NCBI GenBank assembly: GCA_944376235.1
Contig: CALWCA010000011.1
Location: forward strand, 34,833 to 98,832
Direction: 5' to 3'
DNA: 64,000 nt
Origin: an uncultured Clostridia bacterium
GTDB lineage: Bacteria; Bacillota; Clostridia; Oscillospirales; Feifaniaceae
The notes below the pieces were generated by a model. The model was not told the origin of the DNA, searched no databases, and saw only the letters and a list, made by a program, of their open reading frames with translations. Below are positions 37,697-46,833 of this stretch, in pieces. Position numbers and translations under genes: made by a program. Every line of letters begins with the position of its first letter. The stretch's first letter is position 1.

Positions 37697-39136
37697 ATGA
37701 AAAAGGACGACAAGCTGGTGCAGGAAATCACCTCGCGCGAGGTGGACTTCGCCAAGTGGTATACCGATATCGTCAGGAAGGCGGAGCTCATTGACTACTC
37801 CAGCGTGCGCGGCTGCTGTGTGCTGCGTCCCTATGGCTATGCCATCTGGGAGAACATTCAAAAGATTCTGGATGCAAAATTCAAGGAGCTCGGACATGAA
37901 AATGTCATGATGCCCCTGTTTATCCCAGAGAGCCTGCTGCAAAAGGAGAAGGACCATGTGGAGGGCTTTGCCCCCGAGGTGGCCTGGGTGACGATGGGAG
38001 GCAGCGAGCAGCTGGCCGAGCGCCTGTGTGTGCGTCCCACGTCGGAGACGCTGTTTTGCGAGCACTATGCCAACATCATTCACTCCTACCGCGACCTGCC
38101 CAAGCTCTATAACCAGTGGTGCTCGGTCGTGCGCTGGGAGAAGTCGACCCGCCCCTTCCTGCGCACGGCGGAGTTCCTGTGGCAGGAGGGACACACCATG
38201 CACGCCACGGCCGAAGAGGCCATCGAGGAGACCGAGCGCATGCTGGGCGTCTATGCCGACTTTGCGCAAGAGCAGCTTGCCATGCCGGTGGTGTGCGGAC
38301 GCAAGACCGACAAGGAAAAGTTCGCGGGAGCTGAGGCCACTTACACCATCGAGGCCATGATGCACGACGGAAAGGCGCTGCAGTCCGGCACCTCTCACTA
38401 CTTTGGAGACGGCTTTGCCAAAGCCTTTGACATCACGTTTACCGACAGGGACAATCAGCTCAAGCATCCGCACCAGACCTCCTGGGGCATGTCGACGCGT
38501 ATCATCGGCGGCATCATCATGACCCATGGGGACGACAACGGCCTGGTGCTGCCCCCTGCCGTCGCGCCCATTCAGATTGTGATTGTGCCCATCGCCTTCC
38601 ACAAGGGCGGCGTGCTGGAGACGGCGCAGCAGCTGTGCCAGACGTTGCAGCAGGCGGGATTTCGCGTCAAGCTCGACGACAGCGACGCCACTCCCGGCTG
38701 GAAGTTTGCCGAATACGAGATGAAGGGCGTGCCACTGCGCGTGGAGATCGGCCCCAGAGACATCGAAGCCGGCGTCTGCGTGGCGGTTTCGAGAGACAAC
38801 CGCGAGAAGACCGAGGTGCCCATCGCCGAGCTGGCGCAGCGCGTTCCCGAGCTGCTGGAGGCCTACCGCAGGCGGCTTTACGAAAAGGCGCTGCAAAACC
38901 GTGAGGCCCGCACCACGGCGGCGCGCACCATGGAAGAGGTCAAGGCCCAGTCGGCCGCCGGCAACGGCTTTATCAAGACCATGTGGTGCGGCGAGCTGGC
39001 CTGTGAGGAGGCCATGAAGGAGCAGGCCGGGCTGACCAGCCGGTGCATGCCTTTTGAGCAGGAAACGCTCTCCGATGTCTGCCCCGTCTGCGGCAAGCCG
39101 GCCAAGACCATGGTGATTTGGGGCAAGGCGTATTAA
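37697..39136 (+). CDS. proS: prolyl-tRNA synthetase, archaeal/eukaryotic-like type
   Basis: This 479-residue class II synthetase charges tRNA-Pro. It has the class II motifs ([12 protein letters not shown] and [22 protein letters not shown] for motif 2; the [17 protein letters not shown] motif 3) and the extra C-terminal zinc-like domain with paired cysteines ([15 protein letters not shown]) ending in a Tyr. This is the shorter type without the INS editing domain that bacterial ProRS carries between motifs 2 and 3. Start ATG 37697 has AGGAG upstream. An editing deacylase of the YbaK family is encoded 2.9 kb downstream, which could clear misacylated tRNA in trans. Confidence 0.94.
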   Translation: MKKDDKLVQEITSREVDFAKWYTDIVRKAELIDYSSVRGCCVLRPYGYAIWENIQKILDAKFKELGHENVMMPLFIPESLLQKEKDHVEGFAPEVAWVTMGGSEQLAERLCVRPTSETLFCEHYANIIHSYRDLPKLYNQWCSVVRWEKSTRPFLRTAEFLWQEGHTMHATAEEAIEETERMLGVYADFAQEQLAMPVVCGRKTDKEKFAGAEATYTIEAMMHDGKALQSGTSHYFGDGFAKAFDITFTDRDNQLKHPHQTSWGMSTRIIGGIIMTHGDDNGLVLPPAVAPIQIVIVPIAFHKGGVLETAQQLCQTLQQAGFRVKLDDSDATPGWKFAEYEMKGVPLRVEIGPRDIEAGVCVAVSRDNREKTEVPIAELAQRVPELLEAYRRRLYEKALQNREARTTAARTMEEVKAQSAAGNGFIKTMWCGELACEEAMKEQAGLTSRCMPFEQETLSDVCPVCGKPAKTMVIWGKAY

Positions 39137-39410
39137 AGCCTTTTGCGTCAAACGGCCTCCCCGAGGACCGGGACACAAGGAGGATACGGGCCTGCGAACA
39201 GAGCCGGCCCCGAGGCTTTGGAGCTTCCCGGCTGCTCAGGAACGGGCAGCCGGGATAAAGCGTTGGCCGCAAAAGGCGAAGCCTGCCGTTTGAGAGCATG
39301 CCTTCCCTGCCGTCCCCGGCTTCTGCCGCAGGACAGCCAAAGGGGGGCCGGGAGCTGCCGTTACCGGCCGCAGGGCAATTTTATGCAGAAAAGGAGTTTG
39401 ATTTTCCCCT
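39137..39410 (+). other. gap between proS and the first CNNM gene
   Basis: 274 GC-rich bases with no gene and no clear T-run terminator. No strong promoter was found, so the CNNM genes may be read through from proS. The ribosome site AAAAGGAG lies near 39389. Confidence 0.4.
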
Positions 39411-40676
39411 ATGGACAGCGACAGTTGGTTGCCGATTGTTTCCATTTTATCGTTGATGCTGGTGGCCTGTTATTTTGCAACGGCCGAGACGGCGCTGGCC
39501 AGCGCCAACCGCATTCGCATCAAGAGCCTTGCCGACGACGGCAACCGCCGGGCGCAGAAGACGGTGGCTCTTCTTGACGATTTTGACCGCGCCCTGACCA
39601 CGCTGCTGGTGGGCATCAATATCGTTCAGATTGCCTGCGCATCCCTGACCACGCTCTTTGTCAAGCGTCTGTGGGGTGCGGGGGCAGTTGCCGTGTCCAC
39701 GGTCGTGCTGGCGATTGTGGTTTTTTTTGCAGCCGAAATGCTGCCAAAGAGCTTTGCCAGAGCCTATCCCGAGGAGGCGGCGCTGGCGCTGGCGCCCTCG
39801 CTGCGTATGCTCATGACGCTGCTCTCCCCTATCACGGTGCTGTTTTCCGGCATTTCCAAATTCATCACGCGCCTGTTCGGCGTGCCCGACGCCCCCACCG
39901 TGACCGAGGACGAGCTCTATGACATCATCGAGTCCATCGGCGAGGAGGGCGGCATCGAGGAGGAGGCCTCGCGCCTCATCCATTCCGCTTTGGAGTTTGA
40001 CGACATCACGGTGCAGCAGGTGCTCACGCCGCGCAACCGCATGGTCACGGTGGCGCTGGACGACAGCTGTGAGGAAATTTTGTCGGTCATCCGGGAGAGC
40101 CGCCACTCGCGCCTGCCGGTGTATGACAAGACGCCCGACAACATCGTGGGCATTCTGGGCATCCGGCGCTACCTGAAGGCCTATCTGGCACAGGGCGAGA
40201 GCGTATCGCTGGCAGAGCTCATGGATCCGCCCTACTTCCTGCCCCGCAAGCGCCGCATCGACGATGCGCTCAGCGAAATGAGCGGGCGCAAGCAGCATAT
40301 CGCCGTGGTGCGTGACGATTTCGGCGGGGTACTGGGCATCGTCACGGTGGAGGACATCCTCGAAGAGCTGGTGGGTGAAATCTGGGACGAGGACGACGAC
40401 CCCGCCCAGGAGCTGGCCGAAAAGCGGCCTCTGGTTCAGGAGGGTGCGGCGCTGGCTCAAACGGGTACTGTGCCGGCCGAGGGGGGCTCTGCGCAAGGGC
40501 CTGACGCCGGGAACGCCCCCGTACCGGTCGGGAAAGGCCCCGCGCCGGCCGAGGACGCCCCCGTATCAAACGGGAAAGCCTCTGCAAAAGGGCCTGACGC
40601 CGGGAATCCCCCGGCTGCCGGGCAGCAGACGCCGCCCGGCGGGGAGCCCTCCGGCAGGGACGGCTCCAAACGCTGA
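39411..40676 (+). CDS. CNNM/CBS membrane protein with low-complexity tail in place of the CorC_HlyC domain
   Basis: This 421-residue protein begins with a CNNM transmembrane domain of about four helices (residues 5-150; note CYFATAETALASANRIRI and FFAAEMLPKSFA), followed by a CBS pair (about 190-320; VLTPRNRMVTV and IAVVRDDFGGVLGIVTVEDILEELVGEIWDE). Relatives (HlyC/CorC, YhdP, MpfA) export Mg or other divalent cations. After the CBS pair, where a CorC_HlyC domain is expected, the protein has a 75-residue tail rich in Gly, Pro and Ala with a doubled KGPDAGN motif (ASAKGPDAGNPP, SAQGPDAGNAP). It pairs with the full-length homologue just downstream. Confidence 0.86.
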   Translation: MDSDSWLPIVSILSLMLVACYFATAETALASANRIRIKSLADDGNRRAQKTVALLDDFDRALTTLLVGINIVQIACASLTTLFVKRLWGAGAVAVSTVVLAIVVFFAAEMLPKSFARAYPEEAALALAPSLRMLMTLLSPITVLFSGISKFITRLFGVPDAPTVTEDELYDIIESIGEEGGIEEEASRLIHSALEFDDITVQQVLTPRNRMVTVALDDSCEEILSVIRESRHSRLPVYDKTPDNIVGILGIRRYLKAYLAQGESVSLAELMDPPYFLPRKRRIDDALSEMSGRKQHIAVVRDDFGGVLGIVTVEDILEELVGEIWDEDDDPAQELAEKRPLVQEGAALAQTGTVPAEGGSAQGPDAGNAPVPVGKGPAPAEDAPVSNGKASAKGPDAGNPPAAGQQTPPGGEPSGRDGSKR

Positions 40677-40726
40677 CGGGTTAGTTTACCAGGACACCCC
40701 AAGCATAACGATTTTGAACGGAGTTG

Positions 40727-42007
40727 ATGGCTCTTACCATGGACAGTTGGCCTACCATTGTGCTCTCCATGATTTTTCTCATTGCGTGTTCCGCTTTTTT
40801 CTCGGGCTCTGAAATTGCCTTTGCCTCGGCCAATCGCCTGCGTCTCAAGAAGGCGGCGGAAGAGGGGGGCTTTCGCGCCCGTGTGACCGACTATATTGCC
40901 GAAAATTATGACAATGCGCTGTGCACCGTGCTGATTGGCAACAACATTGTCAACATGGCGGCCTCCTCTGTGGCCACCCTTGCGGCCATCGCCGTGGTGG
41001 GAGAGGCCACAGGCCCCGCCTGGGCGACCTTTTTCAGCACTGTCCTCATTTTGATTTTCGGGGAAATCACGCCGAAAATCGTCGCCAAGCAGCATTGCGA
41101 CGGTTTTGCAGGCGCCGTTGCGCTGCCCTTGCGCCTGTTCATGGTGCTGCTGTCGCCTCTGGTGGCGGTGGTGCTGTGGCTGGTGGACAAGATTTCGGTG
41201 CTGTGGGGCGGAAAGCCCAAGCCCGCCGCCGTCACGGAGGACGAGCTGGTAACGCTCATCGAAACGGTGGAAGACGAGGGCGTCATCGACGAGGAGCGCA
41301 GCGACCTGCTGCAGTCGGCCATTGAATTTTCCGAGATTGAGGCGCAGGAGATTACAACCCACCGTGTCGACATGCTGGCCATCGACATCGAGGAACCGCT
41401 CGACGAGGTGGAGCGCATTGTCAACCACTCCCCCTTCTCGCGCATTCCGGTCTATGAGGGCAGCATCGACAACATCATCGGGGTGCTGCAGCTCAACCAT
41501 TTTTACAAGAAGATGCTCGACGGCAGGGATTTTGAGCTGCGCGACATCCTGACGCCCGCCTGCTTTGTGCCCCAGACGCTGCACCTGCCGTTTGTGCTGG
41601 CCGAGATGAAGCGCCGCAAGCTGCACCTGGCCGTGGTGGTTGACGAATACGGCGGCACGCTGGGCATCCTCACGATGGAAGACGTGCTCGAGCAGCTGGT
41701 GGGCGACATCTGGGACGAGACCGACGAGATTATCGACGAGTGTCACCAGATTGACGAGACGCACTACGAGGTGCGCGGCTCCATGAGCATTTACGATTTT
41801 CTTGAACTCATGGATTTGGACGACAAGGATTTTGAAGAGGAATTTGTCACGCTGGGCGGCTGGGCGATCGACGTGCTCGAAGGGTTCCCCAAGGTGGGGG
41901 ACAGCTTTGACTACAAGAACCTGACCATCACCGTCACCGAGATGGACGAGCTGCGCGTGACCCGCCTTTTGGTGGAGCGGCACGAGCCGCAGGAGGAAGA
42001 GGACTGA
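40727..42007 (+). CDS. CNNM/CBS/CorC_HlyC membrane protein
   Basis: This 426-residue homologue of the upstream gene has all three modules: CNNM helices (about 10-160; CSAFFSGSEIAFASANRLRL), the CBS pair (about 205-330), and a C-terminal CorC_HlyC domain (about 345-420; YEVRGSMSIYDFLELM and GFPKVGDSFDYKNLTITV). Likely a cation exporter or regulator in the cytoplasmic membrane. The start is uncertain: ATG 40727 follows GGAG by three bases, ATG 40739 by 15. It is 50 bases after the shorter CNNM gene and one base before the deacylase, so the three genes look co-transcribed. Confidence 0.88.
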   Translation: MALTMDSWPTIVLSMIFLIACSAFFSGSEIAFASANRLRLKKAAEEGGFRARVTDYIAENYDNALCTVLIGNNIVNMAASSVATLAAIAVVGEATGPAWATFFSTVLILIFGEITPKIVAKQHCDGFAGAVALPLRLFMVLLSPLVAVVLWLVDKISVLWGGKPKPAAVTEDELVTLIETVEDEGVIDEERSDLLQSAIEFSEIEAQEITTHRVDMLAIDIEEPLDEVERIVNHSPFSRIPVYEGSIDNIIGVLQLNHFYKKMLDGRDFELRDILTPACFVPQTLHLPFVLAEMKRRKLHLAVVVDEYGGTLGILTMEDVLEQLVGDIWDETDEIIDECHQIDETHYEVRGSMSIYDFLELMDLDDKDFEEEFVTLGGWAIDVLEGFPKVGDSFDYKNLTITVTEMDELRVTRLLVERHEPQEEED

Positions 42008-42008
42008 C

Positions 42009-42512
42009 ATGCAGGACCTGGGGCAAAACCGAATCGAAGAGACCCTGCAGGCGCTTGAAGAGCTGGGCATTTCCGGGGAGCTGGTGCGCCATCCGGCGGT
42101 TTTCACCATTGAGGAAATGGAGCGGCTTGGCATTGCGCTGCGCGGGGAGGTGGTCAAAAACCTCTTTTTGCGTGACGACAAGGGACGCCGCCACTTCCTG
42201 GTGCTGCTGCCGCACGACAAGGCGGCAGACCTTGCGGCGCTGCGCACGCTGCTCTCGAGCTCCAAGCTCTCTTTCGCCTCGCCCGAGCGGCTGATGAAGC
42301 ACCTCGGGCTGACGCCGGGCTCGGTCACGGTGCTCGGCCTGCTGCACGAGGGCGCGGCGCCGGTAGAGGTGCTGGTGGACGAGGAGCTTATGACCCGTCC
42401 TCTGCTGGGGGTGCACCCCTGCGACAATACGGCGACGCTGTGGATCACGCCGCAGCAGCTCTCCATCTTTCTTTCGTCGAGGGGAAATGCCGTCACCTTT
42501 GCGGCGATCTGA
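42009..42512 (+). CDS. YbaK/ProX-type prolyl-tRNA editing deacylase
   Basis: This 167-residue protein has the YbaK/aa-tRNA deacylase fold: VRHPAVFTIEEME near 26-38, VVKNLFLRDDKGRRHFLVLLP (lysine-containing substrate site) near 48-68, and VTVLGLLHEG and LGVHPCDNTATLWI toward the end. The N-terminal EHPAVxTIEE-like pattern places it in the PrdX/ProXp-ala group that removes Ala from tRNA-Pro. The start ATG 42009 lies one base after the CNNM stop. Editing of ProRS errors is inferred from family and from the nearby proS. Confidence 0.87.
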   Translation: MQDLGQNRIEETLQALEELGISGELVRHPAVFTIEEMERLGIALRGEVVKNLFLRDDKGRRHFLVLLPHDKAADLAALRTLLSSSKLSFASPERLMKHLGLTPGSVTVLGLLHEGAAPVEVLVDEELMTRPLLGVHPCDNTATLWITPQQLSIFLSSRGNAVTFAAI

Positions 42513-42517
42513 CAAAG

Positions 42518-42567
42518 GGCAGGGCCCGCGCCGTCCCGCGCAGGAGGGGGACGGCGCGGGCCCTGCC
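42518..42567 (+). terminator. long hairpin after the deacylase gene
   Basis: A near-perfect 20-bp GC-rich stem (42518-42537 with 42548-42567). It lacks a T-run, so it may need a factor or act in RNA protection. Confidence 0.5.
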
Positions 42568-42730
42568 GCCCGGACAACACAGGCCGGGCATGCGGGAGCC
42601 TCTTTTGCCCGGGAGCGCATCCGGCAAAGCGCCTTGAGAAAGGGCGTTTGCCAAAACCTGTCGGGCCGCCTGTCTGGGAGAGCAGCCGGCCTTCGCAGGG
42701 GCTTTTCCACAAAAAAGCTTTTCCGGCACA

Positions 42731-42758
42731 AAAACAGCCCCCGCAAGGGGGGCTGTTT
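42731..42758 (-). terminator. terminator of the ArsP_2-type transporter gene
   Basis: AAACAGCCCCC and GGGGGCTGTTT arms around a short loop, with a T-rich tail on the minus strand, directly at the stop codon. Confidence 0.82.
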
Positions 42759-43591
42759 CAGGGCATCAGGAATTGCAGCAGCAGGCCGGCGAACACGCCC
42801 GAGCCATACAGCCACGTCAGCAGGCGAAGGTTGTCTTTTTTGTTTTTGTTTTGCTTGAAGAGCACCATGAGCCCCAGCCCGGCCCCCGTGCACAGCCCCG
42901 CGACGGCCGAGCCGAAGCTGATGCTGCCCTCCAAAAGCAGCTCGGTGAGAAGCACCGAGGCGGCACAGTTGGGGATGAGGCCAATCAGCCCGGCAACAAA
43001 GGGCTGAAGGAAGCTGCCGGTCAGCAGCAGCGCGCCAAGGCGCTGCTCTCCCAGCCAGGAGATGACAAGGTTCAGGGCAAGTGTGACGGCCAGCAGGAAG
43101 AAAAAGACCTCCGCCGTGTGCCGAAGAGCGGCGCGCAGCACGCCGCCCTGCTCCGAGGCGTCGTCGCCGCAGTTGCGGTGCAGGTCGCCAAAGCCACTGC
43201 AAGACCCTTTGGAAAAGGCGTCCATGGCAAAGCCGGCCGCAAGGGCGATGAGGATTTTGACAAGCAGCAGCCGCCCTACGAGCGGTGCACCATCGGGCTG
43301 GGCCAGCAGAATGGGCAGCGCCTCGTCGGAGGTGGACAGGAAAACGGCCAGCAGTGTGCCGGCCGAAATCAGTCCTCCGGAATACAGGTTGGCCGCCGCC
43401 ACCGAAAAGCCGCACTGGGGCACACAGCCCAGCAGCGCATCGCCCAGAACGCCGCTTTTGGCGCCTGCCAGCGCGCGCGCCAGCCGGTCGGCGGCACGGT
43501 GCTCCACATATTCCAGCAGAAGGTAGGCCCCAAACAGGAAGGGCAGCATTTTCAGGGAGTCGACAAGGGTTTCGGTCAGGATTTCGGACAT
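42758..43591 (-). CDS. ArsP_2-type membrane transporter (putative manganese or arsenic exporter)
   Basis: This 277-residue polytopic protein has about 8 hydrophobic helices and the doubled motif typical of the PF11449/ArsP_2 family: VPQCGFSVAAANLYSGGLISAGTLLAVFLSTSDEALPIL in the first half and IGLIPNCAASVLLTELLLEG in the second. A cysteine-containing loop (KGSCSGFGDLHRNCGDD) joins the halves and may bind metal. Annotations for this family range from manganese transport to organoarsenical efflux; neither is proven here. It overlaps the acyltransferase stop by 16 bases, so the two are co-transcribed. Confidence 0.8.
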   Translation of the reverse strand: MSEILTETLVDSLKMLPFLFGAYLLLEYVEHRAADRLARALAGAKSGVLGDALLGCVPQCGFSVAAANLYSGGLISAGTLLAVFLSTSDEALPILLAQPDGAPLVGRLLLVKILIALAAGFAMDAFSKGSCSGFGDLHRNCGDDASEQGGVLRAALRHTAEVFFFLLAVTLALNLVISWLGEQRLGALLLTGSFLQPFVAGLIGLIPNCAASVLLTELLLEGSISFGSAVAGLCTGAGLGLMVLFKQNKNKKDNLRLLTWLYGSGVFAGLLLQFLMP

Positions 43592-44412
43592 GGCGAGTCC
43601 TCCGGTCTTTTTTGGAAATTGCCATAAGAGGAGCTGGGAGAGCTGCCCGCTCCCGGACGCTTTGACTGAACGGTCTCCTCATAAATTTTCACACGCATGC
43701 GCATGCGCTGGGAAATCATGGTTTTGCGCAGTGTGATGGGCAGATTGACCCTTTGCCGTTGCTCCATCTGCAGGGGGTAGACGGCGGGCAAAAACGTCAC
43801 CATGACGCGCGCCGGGCGAATGCCCATGGGGCTGTTTTCCCATAAATTGTAAGACCCCTCAATCACTGCCGGGACGATGGGGACGCCGGCTGTTTCGGCC
43901 GTCACAAAGGCTCCCTTTTTGAAGGGCTTGATTTCTCCTCCGCCACTGCGTGTGCCCTCGGGAAAGATACAGACGGCATGTCCCGCACCAAGCTCCTTGA
44001 CGCAGGAATCCAGCAGCGTGGCCATGGCGCCACGGGGGTCGTCGCGGTTGATGGAGACACAGTGGATGTGACGCATCCAGCTCCCGATGACGGGGATATA
44101 GTGCACCGAGGACTTGGCGACAAAGCCAAAAGGGCGCTCCAAGACACTCAGCAGCACGGGGATATCAAAGTAGCTCTGGTGATTGCTCACGATAAGGCAG
44201 CCGCCTTCGGGCAGGTTTTCAAGACCGGACACCGAAACCTTTGCTCCGGCCAGCCTGCACAGGGATTTTGCCCAAAAGAGGACGAGTGTATCGACAATTT
44301 TCTGCACGCGCCGCTCTTCTCCTTTGGCCTGCAGCAGACGCAGATAAATCAGCACGGGAATGGTGAGCAGGAGAAAAAGGATTAAATAGAGCAGCCATAG
44401 AATCGTTCTCAT
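43576..44412 (-). CDS. plsC: 1-acyl-sn-glycerol-3-phosphate acyltransferase
   Basis: This 278-residue membrane-bound enzyme acylates lysophosphatidic acid to phosphatidic acid. One N-terminal membrane helix (about 3-25) is followed by the acyltransferase motifs NHQSYFD (H78 and D83) and FPEGTRS near 150, with GVPIVPAVIEGS after them. The C-terminal tail (from about 235) is basic and rich in Ser and Pro. Start ATG 44412, with GAGG about ten bases upstream; TTG 44421 is an alternative. A minus-strand promoter lies 150 bases upstream. Confidence 0.9.
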   Translation of the reverse strand: MRTILWLLYLILFLLLTIPVLIYLRLLQAKGEERRVQKIVDTLVLFWAKSLCRLAGAKVSVSGLENLPEGGCLIVSNHQSYFDIPVLLSVLERPFGFVAKSSVHYIPVIGSWMRHIHCVSINRDDPRGAMATLLDSCVKELGAGHAVCIFPEGTRSGGGEIKPFKKGAFVTAETAGVPIVPAVIEGSYNLWENSPMGIRPARVMVTFLPAVYPLQMEQRQRVNLPITLRKTMISQRMRMRVKIYEETVQSKRPGAGSSPSSSYGNFQKRPEDSPCPKS

Positions 44413-44624
44413 GAAAAACAAGCCTCATTTTATTTCTTATCTTCTATTGAGTTTACACCTGGGTTCGCTCCAAATTCATACAGCCAAGAAAGAACAAAAA
44501 ACGCCGCATGCAGCAGAAGGCGTTGGGCAAGAGGATGCCCGGGGGCGTCTGATAAGTATATTATACCAAAACGGTACTTTTGTCAAAACTGTTAAAAAAG
44601 AAAAAATAAAGGGAGGATTTTTGT
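44413..44624. other. divergent region between acyltransferase and Dabb genes
   Basis: 212 bases, AT-richer than average. The acyltransferase leader contains a terminator-like hairpin on the minus strand (AACGCC / GGCGTT around 44500-44517, followed by T5), suggesting attenuation. The Dabb ribosome site AAGGGAGG is at 44609-44616. Confidence 0.5.
44560..44586 (-). promoter_or_regulatory. acyltransferase promoter
   Basis: Minus-strand TTGACA (44586-44581), a short 15-base spacer, TATAAT (44565-44560). Confidence 0.55.
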
Positions 44625-44927
44625 ATGATTCGCCACATTGTCATGTTCCGCTTTCAGGAGAGCGCCCAGGGGAGGAGCCGGGAGCAAAACGTTGCCCTAG
44701 CAAAACAAAAGCTTGAGGCGTTGCCGCCGGTGATTTCGCAGATTCGCAGCTTTCATGTGCAGCTCAACTGCAACTTTAACGGCGTCAACTGCGATCTTGC
44801 TCTGATTGCCGATTACGACAATCTTGACGACCTTGAAGCCTACCGTGTCCATCCGGCGCATGTGGCGGTGGGGGCCTTCATGAAGGAGACCACCGAGCTG
44901 CGCGCCAGCGTGGACTTTGAGGTGTGA
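44625..44927 (+). CDS. Dabb family (stress-responsive A/B barrel) protein
   Basis: This 100-residue protein begins with IRHIVMFRFQE and has the central DLALIADYDNLDDLEAYRVHPAH motif of the Dabb (PF07876) dimeric ferredoxin-like barrel. Members include stress proteins and some small-molecule enzymes; the function here is unknown. AAGGGAGG precedes ATG 44625. The GNAT gene starts 19 bases after the stop. Confidence 0.88.
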   Translation: MIRHIVMFRFQESAQGRSREQNVALAKQKLEALPPVISQIRSFHVQLNCNFNGVNCDLALIADYDNLDDLEAYRVHPAHVAVGAFMKETTELRASVDFEV

Positions 44928-44946
44928 CCGGAAGGGAGGGGGTGAC

Positions 44947-45471
44947 ATGGAGTTCCGCAAGACCAAAAAGGAAGACATTGCGGCCGTCTGTGCCATTTAC
45001 GATTTTGCCAAGCGCAGCTTTGCGCAGGCCGGCATTCCGCAGTGGCAGGAGGGCACCTATCCCGACGCCGCCACGGTGGAGGGCGACATTGCGCAGGGCA
45101 TTGGCTATGTGCTGTGCGACGGCGGCGAGGTGGTGGGGGCGGTTGCCCTGACCACGCAGGGGGAAGAGGGCTACCGCCACATTTTTGACGGGGCCTGGCT
45201 CACGCCGCTTGACGGCCCCTATGTCACGGTGCACCGCATCGCGGTCTCTGGTGCGCACAGGGGCAAAGGCCTTTCCAAGCGCATCATGCAGGAGGCCGAG
45301 GCGCTGGCGGCGCAGCGAGGGTTTCCCTCGGTGCGGGTGGACACCCACGAGCAAAACGCCGTGATGCGCTCCCTGCTGAGCGGGATGGGCTACCGGCAGT
45401 GCGGCACCATCATTTTGCTCGACGGGGACGAAAAAGGCGCGCCGCGCCTTTGCTACGAGAAGTTGATTTGA
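44947..45471 (+). CDS. GNAT family N-acetyltransferase
   Basis: This 174-residue protein has the acetyl-CoA pocket VHRIAVSGAHRGKGLSKRIM (about 100-119; R-x-x-G-K-G motif) followed by VRVDTHEQNAVM. The N-terminus (EFRKTKKEDIAAVCAIYDFAKR) is typical of the family. The acceptor substrate cannot be told. Start ATG 44947 has GGGAGGGGGTGA directly upstream. It lies between Dabb and MscS genes in one direction. Confidence 0.87.
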   Translation: MEFRKTKKEDIAAVCAIYDFAKRSFAQAGIPQWQEGTYPDAATVEGDIAQGIGYVLCDGGEVVGAVALTTQGEEGYRHIFDGAWLTPLDGPYVTVHRIAVSGAHRGKGLSKRIMQEAEALAAQRGFPSVRVDTHEQNAVMRSLLSGMGYRQCGTIILLDGDEKGAPRLCYEKLI

Positions 45472-45538
45472 GCCTGCCCGCACCGGCGTGCCCGCACGGG
45501 CGCGCCGGACTGCGGCGGGTTTGGGAGGTTTGGTTTTC

Positions 45539-46459
45539 ATGGATTTTGCATGGGCGCCGATACGGACGCTTTCCGCGTCGGCCACGGCCACGACGGCTGA
45601 TACGTCTGCCACGGTGCAAAGCGGCATGGCCGGTCTGCTTGCCGATTTTCAGTTGTTTTCGCTTTCCCTGAGCGACGTACTGGGTGCGCTGGGGCTGCTG
45701 GTGCTCTGCCTGCTGGCCATCAAGATGCTGCTGCGCATTGTGGAGCGCAGCTTTGACAAACTGCATATCGACTACAGCCTGCGCGCTTTTGTGCGCTCGG
45801 GCGTCAAGCTGCTGCTGTATTTTGTCGCGCTGCTGATCGTGGCCGATTCGCTGGGCATCCCTGTCACATCGCTCATTGCCATGCTCAGTGTGATCGGCCT
45901 GGCGGTGTCGCTTGCCGTGCAGGGCGCGCTGACCAATCTGGCTGGCGGCGTGCTGCTGCTGACCACCAAGCCCTTTGCGGTGGGCGACTATGTGGAGGCG
46001 GGCGGCGTAGGCGGCACGGTGGGCGAGATCGGCCTGTTTTACACCCAGCTGATCACGCCCGACAACAAGGTCATCTACACGCCCAACGGCGAGATTTCGA
46101 GCGGCAAGATTCAAAACTACAACGCCAATCCCACCCGCCGCGTGGAGCTGACGGTCAGCGCCTCTTACGACGACCCGACCTCGCTTGTCAAGAAGGCGAT
46201 TTTCTCGGCCATCGAGGCCGACCCGCGCATCCTGAAGGAGCCGGCCCCCTTTGTCAACATCCTCTCTTACGGCGACAGCGCCATCTCTTATATTGTACGC
46301 GTTTGGACGTCGAGCGCCAACTGCTGGGACGTGCAGTTCTCGCTCACCGAGGCCATCCGCGACGCCTTTGAGAGCCACGGCGTCACCATGACCTACAATC
46401 ATCTCAACGTGCACCTTGTGGAGCACGGCGGGCCGGGGCAGGCGGAGAAAGAGCTCTGA
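45539..46459 (+). CDS. mscS: small-conductance mechanosensitive channel
   Basis: This 306-residue membrane protein has about three helices (roughly 38-60, 80-100 and 110-140). The pore helix segment VIGLAVSLAVQGALTNLAGGVLLLTTKPFAVGDYV (about 118-152) is followed by the MscS beta domain with IYTPNGEISSGKIQNYNANPTRRVEL (about 178-205), the canonical IPN-like motif. It relieves turgor after hypo-osmotic shock. Start ATG 45539 follows GGGAGG. A longer frame upstream has no ribosome site. Confidence 0.93.
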   Translation: MDFAWAPIRTLSASATATTADTSATVQSGMAGLLADFQLFSLSLSDVLGALGLLVLCLLAIKMLLRIVERSFDKLHIDYSLRAFVRSGVKLLLYFVALLIVADSLGIPVTSLIAMLSVIGLAVSLAVQGALTNLAGGVLLLTTKPFAVGDYVEAGGVGGTVGEIGLFYTQLITPDNKVIYTPNGEISSGKIQNYNANPTRRVELTVSASYDDPTSLVKKAIFSAIEADPRILKEPAPFVNILSYGDSAISYIVRVWTSSANCWDVQFSLTEAIRDAFESHGVTMTYNHLNVHLVEHGGPGQAEKEL

Positions 46460-46833
46460 CGCCGCGCTGCAGCCCTTAAAGGGGCACGCCAAGACGTGCG
46501 CCCGAGCCGCCGGCGAGAAAAGGCTGCGGCGCGCTGGGCCGTCCTGCGGGGCCCGCCGTGACGGGGCGGCCCGGCGCCGCCTTGGGACAAGGGGTGGAAG
46601 CCTCTTTCCCCAGGGCGTGTGGCAGGGGGCTGTTTTTCGGCGGCGCTCTCTCCCCTCTTGCCGGCCCCGAGCCGCCGGAGCGCCTGCCGCGTTTTGCCCC
46701 AACCGTCTGCGCGCGCCCCGGCGTGCGCAGACGGTTGGGGCGAGCGCGGCGCAGGGCGTGCAGGGGCAGGAGGCGGAGGGGTGAAAGAAAATAAAAATTT
46801 CAAAAAAGGAGACTTTTTTTGGCAAATAGGGGC
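46460..46833. other. GC-rich gap with a 16-bp hairpin before the tRNA genes
   Basis: 374 bases with no convincing gene; open frames here are Arg/Ala/Gly-rich and lack ribosome sites. The main feature is a perfect 16-bp stem (46697-46712 with 46725-46740) around a 12-base loop and no T-run. Confidence 0.5.

Noticed and set aside
40457..42712. A 751-residue minus-strand open frame opposite the CNNM and deacylase genes
   Set aside because: Antisense shadow; the plus-strand CNNM, CBS and YbaK motifs are clear.
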